Source of the DNA: Streptococcus cristatus
Lineage (GTDB): Bacteria > Bacillota > Bacilli > Lactobacillales > Streptococcaceae
Direction: 5' to 3'
Assembly: GCF_008369405.1 (NCBI RefSeq)
Contig: NZ_VSJJ01000007.1
Coordinates: 62,001 to 126,000 of the forward strand
DNA length: 64,000 nt
The position numbers and the translations under genes were made by a program. Under the pieces are notes generated by a model, which saw only the letters and a program-made list of their open reading frames with translations, was not told the origin of the DNA and made no database searches. Each line of letters begins with the position of its first letter. Positions within the stretch are counted from its first letter, which is position 1. Below, in pieces: positions 9,401 to 17,931 of the stretch.

Positions 9401-9946
9401 TGCCAGCTTGCTTTCTGTTTCCTTGCGACGGGTCTTATATTTGAGCACTCCAGCAGCTTCTTCAAAGATTGCCCGACGCTCCTCCGGTTTGCTGTTAAAG
9501 ATTTCCTCTACCTTCCCTTGGGAAATGATAGAAAAAGAATCCCGTCCTAGCCCTGTATCCATGAAAAGGTCATGGACATCCCGCAGCCGAACTTTTTTAC
9601 CGTCAATCTTGTACTCGCTATCACCACTGCGATAGATATGACGCTCGACGCGGATTTCCTTGCCTGCCTGCTTGATAAACTGGTCCTGATTATCCAAAAC
9701 CACAACGACCGAAGCATAGTTGAGGGGCTTGCGGTTCTCCGTCCCTGCAAAGATGACATCGGGCATCTTGCCGCCCCGCAAACTCTTAACACTCGACTCA
9801 CCCAGAGCCCAGCGCAGGCTTTCCGTAATGTTGGACTTGCCTGAGCCATTGGGACCGACCACAGCAGTCACACCCTGGTCAAAAACCACCTTAGTCTTAT
9901 CTGCAAATGACTTGAAGCCCTGAATTTCAATTTCCTTTAAAAACAT
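6410..9946 (-). CDS. smc: Chromosome partition ATPase SMC
   Basis: Condensin-type ATPase for chromosome organisation and segregation; works with ScpA/ScpB on DNA. 1178 aa, normal for Firmicutes. N-terminal Walker A GPNGSGKSN (~32-40), a long coiled coil rich in E/Q/K/A, a hinge in the middle (~510-660), the returning coiled coil, then the ABC signature LSGGEKALSALALLF and Walker B FVILDEVEAALDEAN near the C-terminus. It shares one base with rnc (TAATG), so the two are co-translated, an arrangement common in streptococci. Confidence 0.98.
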   Translation of the reverse strand: MFLKEIEIQGFKSFADKTKVVFDQGVTAVVGPNGSGKSNITESLRWALGESSVKSLRGGKMPDVIFAGTENRKPLNYASVVVVLDNQDQFIKQAGKEIRVERHIYRSGDSEYKIDGKKVRLRDVHDLFMDTGLGRDSFSIISQGKVEEIFNSKPEERRAIFEEAAGVLKYKTRRKETESKLAQTQDNLDRLEDIIYELDSQVKPLEKQAETAKRFLELDQERQELYLDVLVAQIKANKTDLTAAEADLESIKQELAAYYTKRDELERENQEIKIKRQEVNQKLSDDQASLLELTRLISDLERQIDLAKLESSQAASSRLENEERLAGLREKSQQLTADIASKEAHLAALAVQLTENQEVMSQLEAELADFSDDPDQLIENLRDRYVKLMQEEADLSNDLTSLENRLENERSQAASKQAEFNKLQADLKAGREEEAARQAELEEAQAALRALLDQYQKQQGQVEKLATAYQDEQTSMFALLDDLKNKKARAASLEAILKNHSNFYAGVKSVLQEADRLGGIVGAVSEKLSFDPQYQTALEIALGASSQHIIVEDEGAATRAIDFLKKNRAGRATFLPLTTIKARQLPEQNQSRIEASPGFLGIASELVTYEPSLENIFQNLLGTTAIFDTIEHARAAARQVRYQVRIVTMDGTELRTGGSYAGGANRNNNTIFIKPELDSLLGEMEQQSQKLKAQEQQVESLQSQLSEAKQALEAIKSEGEQARLTEQRVKLAYEQIAERVAELSQLEQLQEQDLASQTEAADLAEKKKMEERLSAIEAAKTAITAEIEQVKSNKNAVQDRFDQLSANLSELKLKNTELTSSQRFEKNDLSRLLEEKAALDKEVATLQLLIEQKEEAVSQKVDISVLEEQLKTAQEKKTDLDQSLIRLKFELDDLEGQSEDILGHLDQARQQNESLIRRQAKAEAEKEKFSDALRRLLTNLTDNYQISFEEADQKARSLENLAAAEVQVKDLEKAIRALGPVNLEAVEQFEEVSNRLNFLNSQRDDVLSAKNLLLETIEEMNDEVKERFQTTFEAIRESFKLTFSQMFGGGSADLILTEGDLLTAGVEISVQPPGKKIQSLNLMSGGEKALSALALLFSIIRVKTIPFVILDEVEAALDEANVKRFGDYLNRFDKESQFIVVTHRKGTMSAADSIYGVTMQESGVSKIVSVKLKDLESL

Positions 9947-10635
9947 TAGTGACTTTCCTTTTCAAATGCATCCTTGGCAGCTTCCTGCTCAGCCAGTTTC
10001 TTAGAACGACCTTGTCCCTGACCCGCTTTCTGACCATTGATCAACACAGCCACAGCAAAGTTTTTAGCATGGGCAGGCCCTGTCTCATCTGTGACCTGAT
10101 AGACAATCTCCACATCGCCATTAACCTGCAGGAGTTCCTGCAACTTGGTCTTATAGTCTGTCACCTGCTCAAAGTCACCCGCTTCCACCTTGGGAATCAT
10201 AACTTGATAAATAAAGTCCTTGACAGTCTCCACATCCTTATCCAGAAGGAGGGCACCCAAAAAGGCCTCAAATAAGTCACCCAGAATGGTATCCCGATTG
10301 CGACCTCCTGACTTCTCCTCACCGCGACCCAGCTTGATAAACTGATCAAACCGACAGTCCCGTGCAAAGCCAGCCAAACTCTCCTCCCGAACAATCATGG
10401 AGCGTAGTTTTGATAAATCTCCTTCTGGCTTTTTGGGGTATTTTTTATATAAATACTCAGAAATAATCAGCTGCAGAACAGCGTCTCCTAAAAATTCCAG
10501 GCGTTCATTGTGTGAAATTTTTAAGAGGCGGTGCTCATTGGCATAGCTGGTGTGAGTAAAAGCGGTCTCTAGCAGACTACTGCCTTCAAACACCAGCCCA
10601 AACTGCTCCAGCAGTGCATCTTTTAAATGTTCCAT
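9946..10635 (-). CDS. rnc: Ribonuclease III
   Basis: Cleaves double-stranded RNA in rRNA maturation and mRNA turnover. 229 aa, the usual length. The signature [15 protein letters not shown] with the Mg2+-binding acidic residues is near residue 40, and [14 protein letters not shown] supplies the second acidic set. The C-terminal ~70 residues form a dsRNA-binding domain ending in [13 protein letters not shown]. First gene of the rnc-smc operon. A TGGTATAAT box at 10719-10727 probably starts transcription. Confidence 0.97.
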   Translation of the reverse strand: MEHLKDALLEQFGLVFEGSSLLETAFTHTSYANEHRLLKISHNERLEFLGDAVLQLIISEYLYKKYPKKPEGDLSKLRSMIVREESLAGFARDCRFDQFIKLGRGEEKSGGRNRDTILGDLFEAFLGALLLDKDVETVKDFIYQVMIPKVEAGDFEQVTDYKTKLQELLQVNGDVEIVYQVTDETGPAHAKNFAVAVLINGQKAGQGQGRSKKLAEQEAAKDAFEKESH

Positions 10636-10718
10636 AGTTTCTTTTTCATGCTAGGCCAAGGCAGAGCATGAGTCCCATCCATCCTTTCTAAAATGATGTT
10701 CTTTGTGAACTATCTACC

Positions 10719-10724
10719 ATTATA
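10719..10724 (-). promoter_or_regulatory. Extended -10 promoter of rnc-smc
   Basis: TGGTATAAT on the minus strand, immediately after the T-run of the DUF454 terminator and ~85 bases before the rnc ATG. The -35 region falls inside the terminator hairpin and is poor. Confidence 0.5.
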
Positions 10725-10752
10725 CCAAAAAACAAGTGCGTTGGCACTTGTT
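10725..10752 (-). terminator. Terminator of the DUF454 gene
   Basis: AAACAAGTGC pairs with GCACTTGTTT around a 4-base loop; the minus strand runs on into T6. Confidence 0.8.
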
Positions 10753-10783
10753 TACTTGTCTTCTTAGCCTAATTCCCAGCCTA

Positions 10784-11140
10784 TTATTTATCTGGGATGA
10801 CCTTGAAAAGGTAATAAGTAATAAAAATTGTCAGGGCGAATAAGAAAATTTTCACCCAAATAATAGGCGCGAAGCTAATGGAAATTCCCATCAAGATATA
10901 GATGGACACGATAATCTTTTTCTTACGCTCTTTGGCAATCGAGCCAGTCTCCCGAAAATCTGCGACATAGATTTGATACATTTTGGTGTGATAAAGCCAA
11001 TTCTCAATCCGCTTGGAGCTGCGTGAAAAGCAAGCAATAGACAAAAGCAAAAATGGGGTCGTCGGCAAGATAGGCAAAAACATTCCTATCACTCCTAAGG
11101 CCAAAGATAGGCAGGCAATCACAAAATAAATCAGGCGCAT
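10784..11140 (-). CDS. DUF454 (YbaN-like) inner membrane protein, 118 aa
   Basis: Small membrane protein. An N-terminal hydrophobic hairpin contains GMFLPILPTTPFLLLS, the hallmark of the YbaN/DUF454 family. A basic middle part (RSSKRIENWLYH) follows, then two more hydrophobic segments. Four predicted TM helices. Function is unknown. It stands alone between vicX and rnc on the minus strand, with its own terminator. Confidence 0.85.
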   Translation of the reverse strand: MRLIYFVIACLSLALGVIGMFLPILPTTPFLLLSIACFSRSSKRIENWLYHTKMYQIYVADFRETGSIAKERKKKIIVSIYILMGISISFAPIIWVKIFLFALTIFITYYLFKVIPDK

Positions 11141-11260
11141 TTAGTTCCCTCACATACATTTTCATAGTCGTTCTTCATTTCAATCCTTTAGCTTCCTTTC
11201 TCGTATAAAAAACATAAAACTAGTTTCCCATAAAAAGCAATCCTTGTCAATCCTAAAAAA

Positions 11261-11431
11261 GAGGTTGGGACAAAAGTCCTAGCCTCTCAATTGTCTTTGG
11301 ATTGTCGAGCAAGACGCAGTGGTTGAGTGGGCTCTACTACGCTGATTTCATCAGCTTTTACAGCCCTACTCAACTGTGCGGAGGTGGGACGACGAAATCG
11401 AATTCTAACGAATTACCGATTTCTGTCCCAC
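11261..11431. repeat. Three-hairpin intergenic repeat element downstream of vicX
   Basis: Three inverted repeats in a row. (1) GAGGTTGGGAC aaaa GTCCTAGCCTC at 11261-11286. (2) GTTGAGT-GGGCT (11322-11333) with AGCCC-t-ACTCAAC (11362-11374), enclosing GCTGAT ttc ATCAGC (11341-11355). (3) GTGGGAC with GTCCCAC (11384-11431), enclosing GAAATCG/CGATTTC. On the minus strand hairpin 1 ends in T6, so it can end the vicRKX transcript. A relative of hairpin 1 occurs at 29466-29493. I take it as a dispersed streptococcal repeat; no ORF is inside. Confidence 0.8.
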
Positions 11432-11453
11432 TCTCTTTCTGAGCGACTGATGA

Positions 11454-12254
11454 TTAGATAGTTACCAAAGGCGTTGCGGTGTCAGGAGAAGTATCGAAAA
11501 CCTGAAAATCATGACCTACTGGCAGGTCAGCTTGAGCCAGTTGATTGACCATGGTCATATGAGCCAGCTCCTTGATATTATTTTCCTTACTCAAATGCCC
11601 CAAATAGATGCGCTTAGTGCGATTGCCAAGGGTGCGAATCATGGTCTCTGCGCCATCTTCATTAGATAAATGCCCCAAATCAGACAGGATCCGCTGTTTC
11701 AGACTCCACGGATAGGCACCGCTCCGGAGAATCTCGATATCATGGTTGCTCTCAATCAAATAAGCATCCGCATTCTCAATCACTCCAGCCATGCGATCAC
11801 TGACATAGCCCGTGTCTGTCAGCATGACAAAGCTCTTGTCATCCTTCATAAAGCGATAAAACTGCGGACAGGCTGCATCGTGGCTGACTCCAAAGCTCTC
11901 CACATCCAAGTCGCCAAAAGTCTTGGTTTTACCTAACTCAAAGATATGCTTCTGACTGGCATCCAGCTTGCCCAAGTCCTTTTCCATCGCTCGCCAAGTT
12001 GCTTCGTTTGCATAAATATCTAGATTGTATTTACGCGCCAAAACCCCTACACCATGGATGTGATCCTTGTGCTCATGGGTAACTAAAATAGCATCTAAAT
12101 CCTCTGGTTTGCGATCAATTTCACTTAAAAGGCTCGTAATTTTTTTCCCTGATAGACCAGCATCAACAAGCAAGCGTTTTTGGGCTGTTTCCAGATAAAA
12201 GCAATTGCCGCTCGAGCCTGATGCCAGAATACTATATTGAAATCCCTTAGTCAT
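11454..12254 (-). CDS. vicX: VicX (YycJ/WalJ) metallo-beta-lactamase-fold protein
   Basis: Third gene of the vicRKX operon. MBL-fold hydrolase with metal-binding THEHKDHIHG (~61-70) and further ligands in DTGYVSD, SNHD and LGHLS. The start [19 protein letters not shown] at 12254 overlaps the vicK stop by 8 bases (ATGACTAA), with GAAAG just before; a GTG two codons upstream is less likely. Relatives have nuclease-like or unclear activity; in streptococci VicX modulates competence, biofilm and stress responses. Confidence 0.94.
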   Translation of the reverse strand: MTKGFQYSILASGSSGNCFYLETAQKRLLVDAGLSGKKITSLLSEIDRKPEDLDAILVTHEHKDHIHGVGVLARKYNLDIYANEATWRAMEKDLGKLDASQKHIFELGKTKTFGDLDVESFGVSHDAACPQFYRFMKDDKSFVMLTDTGYVSDRMAGVIENADAYLIESNHDIEILRSGAYPWSLKQRILSDLGHLSNEDGAETMIRTLGNRTKRIYLGHLSKENNIKELAHMTMVNQLAQADLPVGHDFQVFDTSPDTATPLVTI

Positions 12255-13611
12255 GTTCACTTTCTACATTCTCTTCATTTTCCCAGTCATCTACACGGAC
12301 AGCATCGTTATCATATGGAAGGACAATGGTAAAGGTAGAGCCTTTGCCATACTCACTCTTAGCCCAGATAAAGCCATGATGCTGCTTGATAATTTCTTTA
12401 GCAATAGCTAGACCCAAGCCCGTTCCTCCCTGAGCTCGACTACGGGCCTTGTCCACCCGATAGAAACGATCAAAAATCTTTGGCAGATCCTGCTTGGGAA
12501 TGCCCAGACCTTCATCTGAAATCGAGAGAATCAACTGAACATCTGTTGTTCTCACAGAAACTGTAATCGTCCCACCATCAGGCGAATACTTGATGGCATT
12601 GTTCATGATATTATCAATCACCTGGGTCATCTTATCCGTGTCAATCTCTACCCAAATCGGCGTAATTGAATAATCCCTGATAATCTCATATTTTTTGGTC
12701 TCATCCTGATTTTTTATCTTATCAAAACGGTTGAGGATATAGGTGATAAAGGCCGTAAAATTGGTCAGCTCGACATCCAGATGGCTGGTATCATTATCAA
12801 TCCGCGACAGGCTGAGCAAGTCCGTCACCATCCGCATCATCCGATTGGTCTCAGTCAGCGAGACCTTGACAAAGTCTGGTGCAACAGGCTCTGACAGAGC
12901 TCCATCATCCAAGGCTTCCAGATAAGATTTTACACTGGTCAGAGGCGTCCGCAATTCATGACTGACATTGGAAACGAAAAGTCGGCGCTCCCGCTCTTCC
13001 TTGTCCTGCTCCGTCGTATCATGCAGAACCGCTACCAGACCAGATATAAAACCTGACTCCCGTCTAATCAAGGCAAACCGAACCCGCAGGCTTACGTATT
13101 CGCCGTTTTCGTCTTGAGAATCAATGGTCAATTCTGGAACATTGGTAATCAATTCGCGCAAATCGTACTCATCAGCAATATCCAGCAAATCTAAAATACT
13201 AGTATTAAGCACATCATCACGTTTGACCCCCAGCTGCTTGGTCGCCATGTCATTGATAGTGATAATCTGTCCTCGACGGTTGGTCGCAAGTACGCCATCC
13301 GTCATATAAGACAGGATACTGGATAGACGCTTGGTTTCTTGCTCCAAATTTTCATGCGTCAGGCGAATGACTTCAGAAAGATCATTGATAGAATTGGTCA
13401 TGTCCGTGATTTCAGGACTTCCCTGCATATCTAAAACTTCTGAATAATCTCCTGCAATCAAGCCTTTAATCTTTTGATTTAACTGGACCAGCTTTCGAGT
13501 ATCCCGTCGATTTTCCAGCAGCAAGAGGGCTACAACGATGATAAAACCGACAACGATCAGTGAAAAGACAAAGTCAGGAGACAGAACAAACTCTTTTATT
13601 TTTTCAATCAT
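12247..13611 (-). CDS. vicK: Sensor histidine kinase VicK (WalK)
   Basis: Membrane kinase of the essential cell-wall two-component system. 454 aa. As in other streptococci there is one N-terminal TM segment (~11-32) and almost no extracellular loop. HAMP (~33-90), a PAS domain ([16 protein letters not shown], ~110-200), HisKA with [13 protein letters not shown] (His ~218), and HATPase with [17 protein letters not shown] and [13 protein letters not shown] follow. Start overlaps the vicR stop by 8 bases (ATGATTGA). It phosphorylates VicR Asp52; a candidate VicR target lies at 28064 in this window. Confidence 0.97.
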   Translation of the reverse strand: MIEKIKEFVLSPDFVFSLIVVGFIIVVALLLLENRRDTRKLVQLNQKIKGLIAGDYSEVLDMQGSPEITDMTNSINDLSEVIRLTHENLEQETKRLSSILSYMTDGVLATNRRGQIITINDMATKQLGVKRDDVLNTSILDLLDIADEYDLRELITNVPELTIDSQDENGEYVSLRVRFALIRRESGFISGLVAVLHDTTEQDKEERERRLFVSNVSHELRTPLTSVKSYLEALDDGALSEPVAPDFVKVSLTETNRMMRMVTDLLSLSRIDNDTSHLDVELTNFTAFITYILNRFDKIKNQDETKKYEIIRDYSITPIWVEIDTDKMTQVIDNIMNNAIKYSPDGGTITVSVRTTDVQLILSISDEGLGIPKQDLPKIFDRFYRVDKARSRAQGGTGLGLAIAKEIIKQHHGFIWAKSEYGKGSTFTIVLPYDNDAVRVDDWENEENVESEHD

Positions 13612-14305
13612 TATTTCTTATGTAATAACCGACACCGCGGCGAGTCAAGATGTACTCTGGACGGCTTGGAGTATCTTCGATTTTTTCACGCAGACGACGA
13701 ATGGTCACATCAACAGTCCGCACATCTCCGAAGTAATCATAGCCCCAGACCGTTTCCAGTAAGTGTTCACGTGTCATGACTTGACCGACATGGGTCGCCA
13801 AATGGTGCAAGAGTTCAAATTCACGATGGGTTAATTCTAATTCTTTGCCGTGTTTTTTCACCACAAAGGCATCTGGAAGAATCTGCAAATCCCCAATAAA
13901 CAATTCCTTTGGACTGCTCTCATCCACATGACTATCTGGGATGAGTTCAGAACGGCGCAGCAAGGCCTTGACCCGAGCCAGCAATTCACGATTTGAAAAG
14001 GGCTTGGTCACATAGTCATCAGCACCGATTTCCAGACCGATTACCTTATCGAACTCGCTATCTTTGGCCGAAAGCACAATGATTGGCACATTGCTGGTCT
14101 TACGAATAGTCCGAGCAACATCAAGTCCATCCACTTCTGGCAACATCAAGTCTAGAATCAAGATGTCTGGTTGCTCCGCTTCAAACATTTCCAAGGCTTC
14201 TTTACCATCAAAGGCAGTCAGCACTTCATAACCTTCTTTGGTCATATTAAACTTTATAATGTCCGAGATTGGTTTCTCGTCATCTACAACTAATATTTTT
14301 TTCAT
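13604..14305 (-). CDS. vicR: Response regulator VicR (WalR)
   Basis: OmpR/PhoB-type regulator of peptidoglycan hydrolase genes and essential in many streptococci. 233 aa. Receiver domain with DD (8-9), phospho-acceptor Asp52 in [12 protein letters not shown], and Lys in VTKPF. The C-terminal winged helix has the recognition part [16 protein letters not shown] and GVGYYIRN. First gene of vicRKX. A TGATATAAT extended -10 sits at 14385-14393. Confidence 0.98.
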   Translation of the reverse strand: MKKILVVDDEKPISDIIKFNMTKEGYEVLTAFDGKEALEMFEAEQPDILILDLMLPEVDGLDVARTIRKTSNVPIIVLSAKDSEFDKVIGLEIGADDYVTKPFSNRELLARVKALLRRSELIPDSHVDESSPKELFIGDLQILPDAFVVKKHGKELELTHREFELLHHLATHVGQVMTREHLLETVWGYDYFGDVRTVDVTIRRLREKIEDTPSRPEYILTRRGVGYYIRNND

Positions 14306-14384
14306 TTTTTACCTTCATATCTATACGATTTTTAAGCTTAGACATCTATTATTTTTGTATTTGTCCTATTGCTCCATAAGCACT

Positions 14385-14390
14385 ATTATA
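14385..14390 (-). promoter_or_regulatory. Extended -10 promoter of vicRKX
   Basis: TTGATATAAT on the minus strand, ~80 bases before the vicR ATG. The 262-base vicR-pepQ gap otherwise holds only AT-rich sequence and a weak pepQ promoter (TTGATT near 14513). Confidence 0.5.
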
Positions 14391-14567
14391 TCAAATTTTC
14401 CTTAAAAAATACTATTTTCGCACACTATATTCCAAGATTCTTGTAAAAATTTCACCCTAACTTTCTTTCTCTCAAAAATTTCAGCCAAGGATAAGGAATC
14501 CTCGCTAAAAGTCTTGATTTTTTTCACTTTTTCTGCAAAAATAGAGGCATAGAAAGAAGGTTGAACT

Positions 14568-15650
14568 ATGACAAAAATCAATCAAATCATCACTTATCTT
14601 GAAAATGAAAAACAGGATGTAGCTGTTATCTCCGATCCTGTAACCATCCATTACCTAACAGGCTTTTACAGCGATCCACATGAACGCCAGATGTTCCTAT
14701 TTGTCTACACTGACCATGAGCCACTTCTTTTCGTACCAGCACTAGAGGTTGAGCGTGCTTCCTCTACCGTAGATTTTCAGGTTGTGGGCTATGTCGATTC
14801 TGAAAATCCTTGGGAAAAAATCAAAGCTTCCCTACCACCTCAAACCTTCAAACAAGTAGCGGTCGAGTTTGACAATCTGATTTTAACCAAGTATCACGGC
14901 CTGCGTACTGTTTTTGATGGGGCTGAATTTGTCAATCTGACTCCTTACATCAACCGCTCGCGCTTGATCAAGTCAGCCGACGAAATCCAGAAAATGCTGG
15001 TAGCTGGCCAATATGCCGACAAGGCTGTCAATATTGGTTTTGACAATATTTCACTGGACAATACCGAAACAGATATCATCGCTCAAATCGACTTTGCTAT
15101 TAAGCGAGAAGGCTATGAGATGAGTTTTGAAACTATGGTTCTGACAGGCAATAATGCAGCTAATCCGCACGGCATTCCTGGAGCCAATAAAATCGAAAAC
15201 AATGCCCTTCTCCTCTTTGACTTGGGCTGCATGGTCAATGGTTATGCCAGCGATATGACACGGACCGTCGCTGTCGGCCAGCCAGACCAGTTCAAAAAAG
15301 ATATCTATTATCTGACTCTGGAAGCCCAGCAAGCAGCGCTTGACTTTATCAAACCAGGCGTCACAGCTCATGAAGTAGACCGAGCTGCCCGCGAGGTCAT
15401 CGAAAAAGCTGGCTATGGTGAGTATTTCAACCACCGCCTTGGACACGGCATCGGTATGGATGTCCACGAATTCCCATCTATCATGGAAGGCAATGACATG
15501 GTCATCGAGGAAGGCATGTGCTTCTCTGTCGAGCCCGGCATTTACATTCCTGGCAAGGTCGGCGTCCGCATCGAGGACTGCGGCTATGTTACCAATAATG
15601 GCTTTGAACTTTTCACCGAAACCAGCAAAGAGTTGTTGTATTTTGAATAG
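14568..15650 (+). CDS. pepQ: Xaa-Pro dipeptidase PepQ
   Basis: Cytoplasmic M24 metallopeptidase that splits X-Pro dipeptides. 360 aa. N-terminal creatinase-like domain (VISDPVTIHYLTGFYSDPHER), then the pita-bread domain. Dinuclear metal ligands are visible in LLFDLGCMVNGYASDMTR (two Asp), HRLGHGIGMDVHE (His), EEGMCFSVEPG (Glu) and GVRIEDCGYV (Glu). Divergent from vicR; monocistronic, with a terminator at 15774-15806. In many streptococci pepQ lies beside ccpA, which is not the case here. Confidence 0.95.
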   Translation: MTKINQIITYLENEKQDVAVISDPVTIHYLTGFYSDPHERQMFLFVYTDHEPLLFVPALEVERASSTVDFQVVGYVDSENPWEKIKASLPPQTFKQVAVEFDNLILTKYHGLRTVFDGAEFVNLTPYINRSRLIKSADEIQKMLVAGQYADKAVNIGFDNISLDNTETDIIAQIDFAIKREGYEMSFETMVLTGNNAANPHGIPGANKIENNALLLFDLGCMVNGYASDMTRTVAVGQPDQFKKDIYYLTLEAQQAALDFIKPGVTAHEVDRAAREVIEKAGYGEYFNHRLGHGIGMDVHEFPSIMEGNDMVIEEGMCFSVEPGIYIPGKVGVRIEDCGYVTNNGFELFTETSKELLYFE

Positions 15651-16072
15651 AAATTTTAAGCCTATATTAATGTTGAATGATTATTGGGCATGGCTAAAAT
15701 CCTCTGGTTATTTGAACCATAATTGTTGAATATCGTTATAGCTATCTTAGTCCTTACGCATTTATAATTTCAAAAAAAACGATAGAAAACTTTCTGTCGT
15801 TTTTCTTGTTTTCTGGTAATTAGACTAAGTTATTTAACCTTGCTCACTTTTCCTGAAATAATATAGGATCTCAGAGACTCTCCAAAGAACTCAATTGCTC
15901 AGTTCTAACCAGATCTTACACCAGCAAGATGTTTTCATCGCTGAGAAGAGAAAGCGTCACAAATCCTTATCATATCAAAGTTTTTATCCCTTCTTGCCCT
16001 TCTGATTTAAAAATGTTGCAACTCTCATTAAATTATCTAAAAATTCTAATTTTAAACACTAAGGAGGTCTGG
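15651..16072. other. pepQ-fec intergenic region and long fec leader
   Basis: Holds the pepQ terminator, then ~265 bases before the permease ATG. TTGCTC (15841) with TATAGG 16 bases on is a possible promoter. AGAACT-N8-AGTTCT near 15884-15905 can form a small hairpin. No convincing gene or known riboswitch is seen; an AT-rich patch at 16025-16055 might bind a metal regulator. Confidence 0.35.
15774..15806 (+). terminator. Terminator of pepQ
   Basis: ACGATAGAAA pairs with TTTCTGTCGT (one wobble), followed by TTTTTC. Confidence 0.8.
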
Positions 16073-17119
16073 ATGCTCTTCAAAAGGTCAGAAGATCACG
16101 GATTTTCTCGCTATGTCTGCCTGCTCTTGCTTCTCATCATTTTTCTGGCTTGTTCCCTCTTTTTTGCTGTCTCCTTGGGATCAGTCACTATTGACATACA
16201 AGATACTTACCAGATTATTTTCAGCAAGCTCGGAGTTTCCCTTGGCACAGGCAAACTATCCCCGTCTACAATCGCGATTGTTTGGAACATGCGGGTTCCA
16301 AGAGTGCTATTAGGAATCCTAGCTGGTGCTGGGCTGTCTGTCTGTGGCAGCGTCATGCAATCTACTGTCAATAATCCCATCGCAGAGCCTTATATCCTGG
16401 GAATTTCAGCAGGTGCAACCTTCGGAGCCACACTGAGCATCATCTTAGGACTCAAATCCATTACTGGCGCAGGCGCCTTTATAGGAGCTATTCTGGCATC
16501 GGCAGTGGTCCTTTTTATCGCATCCATGCAGGGAAAAATGACGACAAGCAGTCTGATTTTATCAGGAACAGTTGTAAATGCCCTTTTTATCGCCTTTTCC
16601 AACTTTATCATTTCTGTCGGTACCAACGCTGACAGCCTTATGACAATCAAGTTCTGGACTATGGGCTCACTGGCTGGAACTTCTTGGTCAGACCTTGCCT
16701 TGCCGGCTCTTGTTGTTGGTCTCTCCTTTTTGTTTTTCTGCTCCCAGTATCGTATTTTCAATACTATGATGATGGGGGACGAAGCAGCTTTGACACTGGG
16801 GGTACCTCTGCATTTTTACTGGTTCCTTTATATCACAGTTGTCGCAATAATGACTGCGGTCCTGGTTGCCTGCTGTGGTATTATCGGCTTTGTCGGACTA
16901 ATCACTCCGCACATTGCTCGTAGATTAGTCGGTACCAATTACAAAAGGCTCTTTCCTATCGCTACTCTGCTCGGCTCTCTTTTTCTTGTCTGGGCAGATG
17001 TTTTGGCTCGAATTTTGGTTAAAAATGCCGAGCTGCCGATTGGGATCTTCACCGCTTTAGTCGGCGCCCCCTTCTTTATCTACATTGTAGCCAAAAGCCG
17101 AAAGGAGGTAAGCAACTGA
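16073..17119 (+). CDS. FecCD-family iron/siderophore ABC transporter permease
   Basis: Inner-membrane permease for Fe3+-siderophore, haem or cobalamin-type uptake. The start MLFKRSEDHGF at 16073 follows a perfect AAGGAGGT; the open frame reaches back to 15929 without a ribosome binding site. About 348 aa with ~9-10 TM helices. FecCD marks are RVPRVLLGILAGAGLSVCGSVMQ (coupling region), NPIAEPYILGISAGA and GFVGLITPHIARRL. Only one permease gene is present, so a homodimer is expected. Followed after one base by the ATPase gene. Confidence 0.92.
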   Translation: MLFKRSEDHGFSRYVCLLLLLIIFLACSLFFAVSLGSVTIDIQDTYQIIFSKLGVSLGTGKLSPSTIAIVWNMRVPRVLLGILAGAGLSVCGSVMQSTVNNPIAEPYILGISAGATFGATLSIILGLKSITGAGAFIGAILASAVVLFIASMQGKMTTSSLILSGTVVNALFIAFSNFIISVGTNADSLMTIKFWTMGSLAGTSWSDLALPALVVGLSFLFFCSQYRIFNTMMMGDEAALTLGVPLHFYWFLYITVVAIMTAVLVACCGIIGFVGLITPHIARRLVGTNYKRLFPIATLLGSLFLVWADVLARILVKNAELPIGIFTALVGAPFFIYIVAKSRKEVSN

Positions 17120-17120
17120 T

Positions 17121-17876
17121 ATGGATCTAACTTGCCAAAATATCCACTATTCTGTCGGCCAAAAAGAAATCTTAAAAGGAATTTCGCTCAAGGTCGAGGG
17201 AAATCAGTTTCACACCATTTTAGGGCCCAACGGAAGCGGCAAAACTAGTCTGCTCAAAACCATCTACCGCCAAATCAAACCCGACATCGGGGACATTTAT
17301 CTAAACGGAAGGCCACTTGAACAGGTCAGCATAAAAAAAGCTGCCCAGAAAATAACCGTTGTAACTCAGTTTAACCATCTTCAGTTTGACTGCACTGTCC
17401 AAGAAATCGTCATGCTGGGCAGGACGCCCCATCTGTCCCTTTTTCAAAAAGAGAGCGATAAAGACTACGCCCTTGTTCGTCATGCCTTGAGTCAGGTAGA
17501 CATGCTGGAAAAGAGAGATCGAACCTATTTATCCCTGTCTGGTGGTGAGAAGCAAAGAGTCCTGCTGGCACGCGCTTTGGCTCAACAGCCAAGCCTACTG
17601 CTCCTAGACGAGCCGACCAATCATCTGGATATCAAATACCAGCTGGATATGCTGCGTATCGTGAAAGATCTGAAGATTAATGTTTTGGCTGTTTTACACG
17701 ATATCCAACTGGCTTGTCGGTATTCAGACTATTTGTACCTCATGAAGGGAGGTGAGATCACATACCAAGGCGCTCCAAAGGAGGCCATCACCCATGATTC
17801 ACTACAAGCCGTTTACGGTATTCAGAGCAAAGTGATCTGGAGTAAGGATCAACAGGCCATGATTCAATATCTATAA
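17121..17876 (+). CDS. FecE/FepC-like ABC transporter ATP-binding protein
   Basis: Energises the FecCD permease. 251 aa. Walker A GPNGSGKTS (~35-43), Q-loop VVTQFNHL, signature LSGGEKQRVLLARAL (~138), Walker B LLLLDEPTNHLD (~158), H-loop VLHDIQLA. All catalytic residues are intact. Overlapping spacing (one base after the permease) and the binding protein next door define an iron-complex importer. Confidence 0.93.
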   Translation: MDLTCQNIHYSVGQKEILKGISLKVEGNQFHTILGPNGSGKTSLLKTIYRQIKPDIGDIYLNGRPLEQVSIKKAAQKITVVTQFNHLQFDCTVQEIVMLGRTPHLSLFQKESDKDYALVRHALSQVDMLEKRDRTYLSLSGGEKQRVLLARALAQQPSLLLLDEPTNHLDIKYQLDMLRIVKDLKINVLAVLHDIQLACRYSDYLYLMKGGEITYQGAPKEAITHDSLQAVYGIQSKVIWSKDQQAMIQYL

Positions 17877-17931
17877 GAGTCTGTTTGCAACTTTATCTAT
17901 ACAAGCTTCAAGCCCAAGAAAGGAAGGCAAT

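Noticed and set aside
15670..15729. 19-codon open frame after pepQ
   Set aside because: No ribosome binding site; probably chance in AT-rich sequence.
15929..16072. N-terminal extension of the FecCD permease
   Set aside because: Perfect AAGGAGGT before the ATG at 16073, and the extension has no family similarity.
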